A stretch of DNA of 64,000 bases from positions 66,269,417 to 66,333,416 of the forward strand of contig CM049319.1 in NCBI GenBank assembly GCA_026874595.1, given 5' to 3'. Made by a program: the position numbers and the translations under genes. The DNA comes from Sipunculus nudus. Its lineage: Eukaryota; Annelida; Sipuncula; Golfingiida; Sipunculidae. This document shows positions 62,871 to 64,000 of this stretch, one piece after another; position 1 is the stretch's first letter, and each line of letters begins with the position of its first letter. The notes under the pieces are model-generated. The model saw only the letters and a program-made list of their open reading frames with translations, searched no databases and was not told where the DNA came from.

Positions 62871-63399
62871 CGAATTTAAATTGCTCCCTCTGCATTCTTG
62901 CATCATCGACCGATTCGATTATGACATAATGACTGTGTTAGCGTAACCATGTATCTTTTGTCTGCAGAACTGAAACCAGCCAGCGAGTTGTGCACTAAGC
63001 CTTTGTTGTTACGTTTCGTTTGAATTACAGCTCACCGGCCGAGCATCCTATGTGCCTAAGGCCCTTAGCAAACCACGTCAGGGGCAATTCTCTCTGTGGC
63101 CTGTTCAGACGGTTACGCTGGGGGATGAGCTGTCACTCAAAAAGTAATGAATATGATTGGCTCCGTGTATTCCTCGCTTGGCTTTGTCTTCCAGCACAAG
63201 GTCTCATCTTATTGGACAAATATACAGTGCTCCCCTCTGGTGTTGCAATGCAGGATACGAGGTCATAACAAACAGCGCCTTACGATATAGGAAGTAGACC
63301 TATAGGTAAAGCGCTGTGTAAAGAGCGTACGTGCATTTTTATACAACTGTAACAATCTTTTTTACACGTTCAGTTGTCTTTCGATACATTATCAGACAT
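62871..63399. other. intergenic, no gene recognised
   Basis: Frames here are short and show no domain. Confidence 0.45.
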
Positions 63400-64000
63400 T
63401 CAGATGAATGAATATCTGATGTCGTTCATACTATCTGCTAGTGTCTGTTCCATTGCCGGAATGAGTAAAATTAGTGTTGTTATACCTAACATTGAATTTC
63501 CGATGATGTTTAATTATCACATTCATCACTCTATCACCGTCAGTGGTTTCTACGGCGTTTGGAAGCCCATTTTCCTTCAGGTATGCATAACAATAATCCT
63601 GTCAGTTGTTTGTCAATTTGTGATATGCTCCATAGCCAATCATTGTAGACAAGGCCTTCTGGGTCAAGAAACTAATGTCTGTGTTGATCTTTCCACAGAA
63701 TCTCATGTTTCTTTTACCTGCCGTATATGATCGGCTGAATGGCTTTATATGACCGCGTCCATCGAAACCTAGTTCAATAGTAACATATCTGCTACCATCA
63801 GCTGCCAAAACCACAGAGTGGTGTTTACCAAATCCACTCCCTTTGGCAACGTAAAAACTTTAATCTTTAACGTTTACTCTGTAGGGCTATCTAGAACATT
63901 TTGTGGTGTGAAAAATGTCTTGAATCCTGTGAGCAGCCTCGTGAAAATCCAGGCTGTTGATGGTGTTCGTTTCTTGAAGAGAGGTGCCTTCTGAGAGAAG
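63400..64000 (-). pseudogene. permuted papain-like-fold candidate, paralogue 4, decayed and cut by the window edge
   Basis: Minus-strand homology to the family runs from the window end, where SEGTS aligns with the SDGPS of paralogue 2, through IQD, KGSGFGKHHSVVLAADG (candidate His kept), RFCGK and YGAYHKLTNN. The codon at the candidate nucleophile Cys is then TGA, after which QDYCYAYLKENGLPN and TDGDRV continue in the same frame. In-frame TAG and TAA also occur between IQD and FYVAKG. After TDGDRV the frame is lost, but a hydrophobic stretch (LGITTLILLIPAM) appears in another frame. Three stops plus a frameshift indicate a pseudogene. About the first four codons lie beyond 64000. Confidence 0.75.

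Noticed and set aside
63374-63730. 118-codon plus-strand open frame
   Set aside because: It is antisense to the paralogue 4 pseudogene; minus-strand homology explains the openness.
63602-63814. Paralogue 4 as an active selenoprotein gene with Sec at the catalytic Cys
   Set aside because: TAG and TAA stops lie in the same frame upstream, the C-terminal frame is lost, and no ATG follows the last upstream stop. A pseudogene explains all of this; kept only as a finding to test.

Overview
This is animal nuclear DNA: AT-rich, gene-poor, and dense in microsatellites, G-runs and short dispersed repeats. Protein content is metazoan: a SUMF2-like ER protein, a rhodopsin-class GPCR and a pogo/Tigger-type DNA transposon. 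A degenerate repeat at 47.3-47.9 kb ending in GGACGGACAGACAGACGG-type sequence resembles repeats I associate with mollusc and other lophotrochozoan genomes, so a marine lophotrochozoan is my best guess. That is inference only; no rRNA or mitochondrial marker is present.

Layout. 0-11 kb is repeats: a 20-bp tandem repeat, a degenerate array, a 1.23-kb pogo-like element (2297-3529) carrying a remnant of a CENP-B/psq-type helix-turn-helix, a GGTCCGG-rich patch and a tandem 415-bp duplication (9551-10380). A single-exon SUMF2-like gene lies at 11716-12897. 13-35 kb holds dispersed repeats, including a four-copy family at 18.5-24.1 kb and a degenerate ~40-bp array at 27.6 kb, with no convincing gene. 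A GPCR with a single coding exon lies at 35780-37030, behind a strong splice acceptor. 37-45 kb is again repeats.

45-64 kb is the most interesting part. Four single-exon paralogues of a small cysteine/histidine protein family lie at 45605-46153 (-), 51687-52267 (-, one frameshift), 54656-55225 (+) and 63400-64000 (-, pseudogene running off the window). Intact members share an N-terminal MxCxAC motif, a GGH-x-SVV motif, an FCGK motif, an N-[NS]-C-[QH]-D-[FY]-C motif and a C-terminal hydrophobic segment. The His-then-Cys order and ~73-residue spacing resemble circularly permuted papain-fold families (PPPDE/DeSI, LRAT/PLAAT). I read it as a locally expanded, possibly membrane-anchored peptidase or acyltransferase-like family, with one member lacking the His, one frameshifted and one dead copy whose candidate catalytic Cys codon is TGA.

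I see no evidence that the SUMF2-like gene, the GPCR and the Cys/His cluster work together. They appear to be independent loci in a repeat-rich region.
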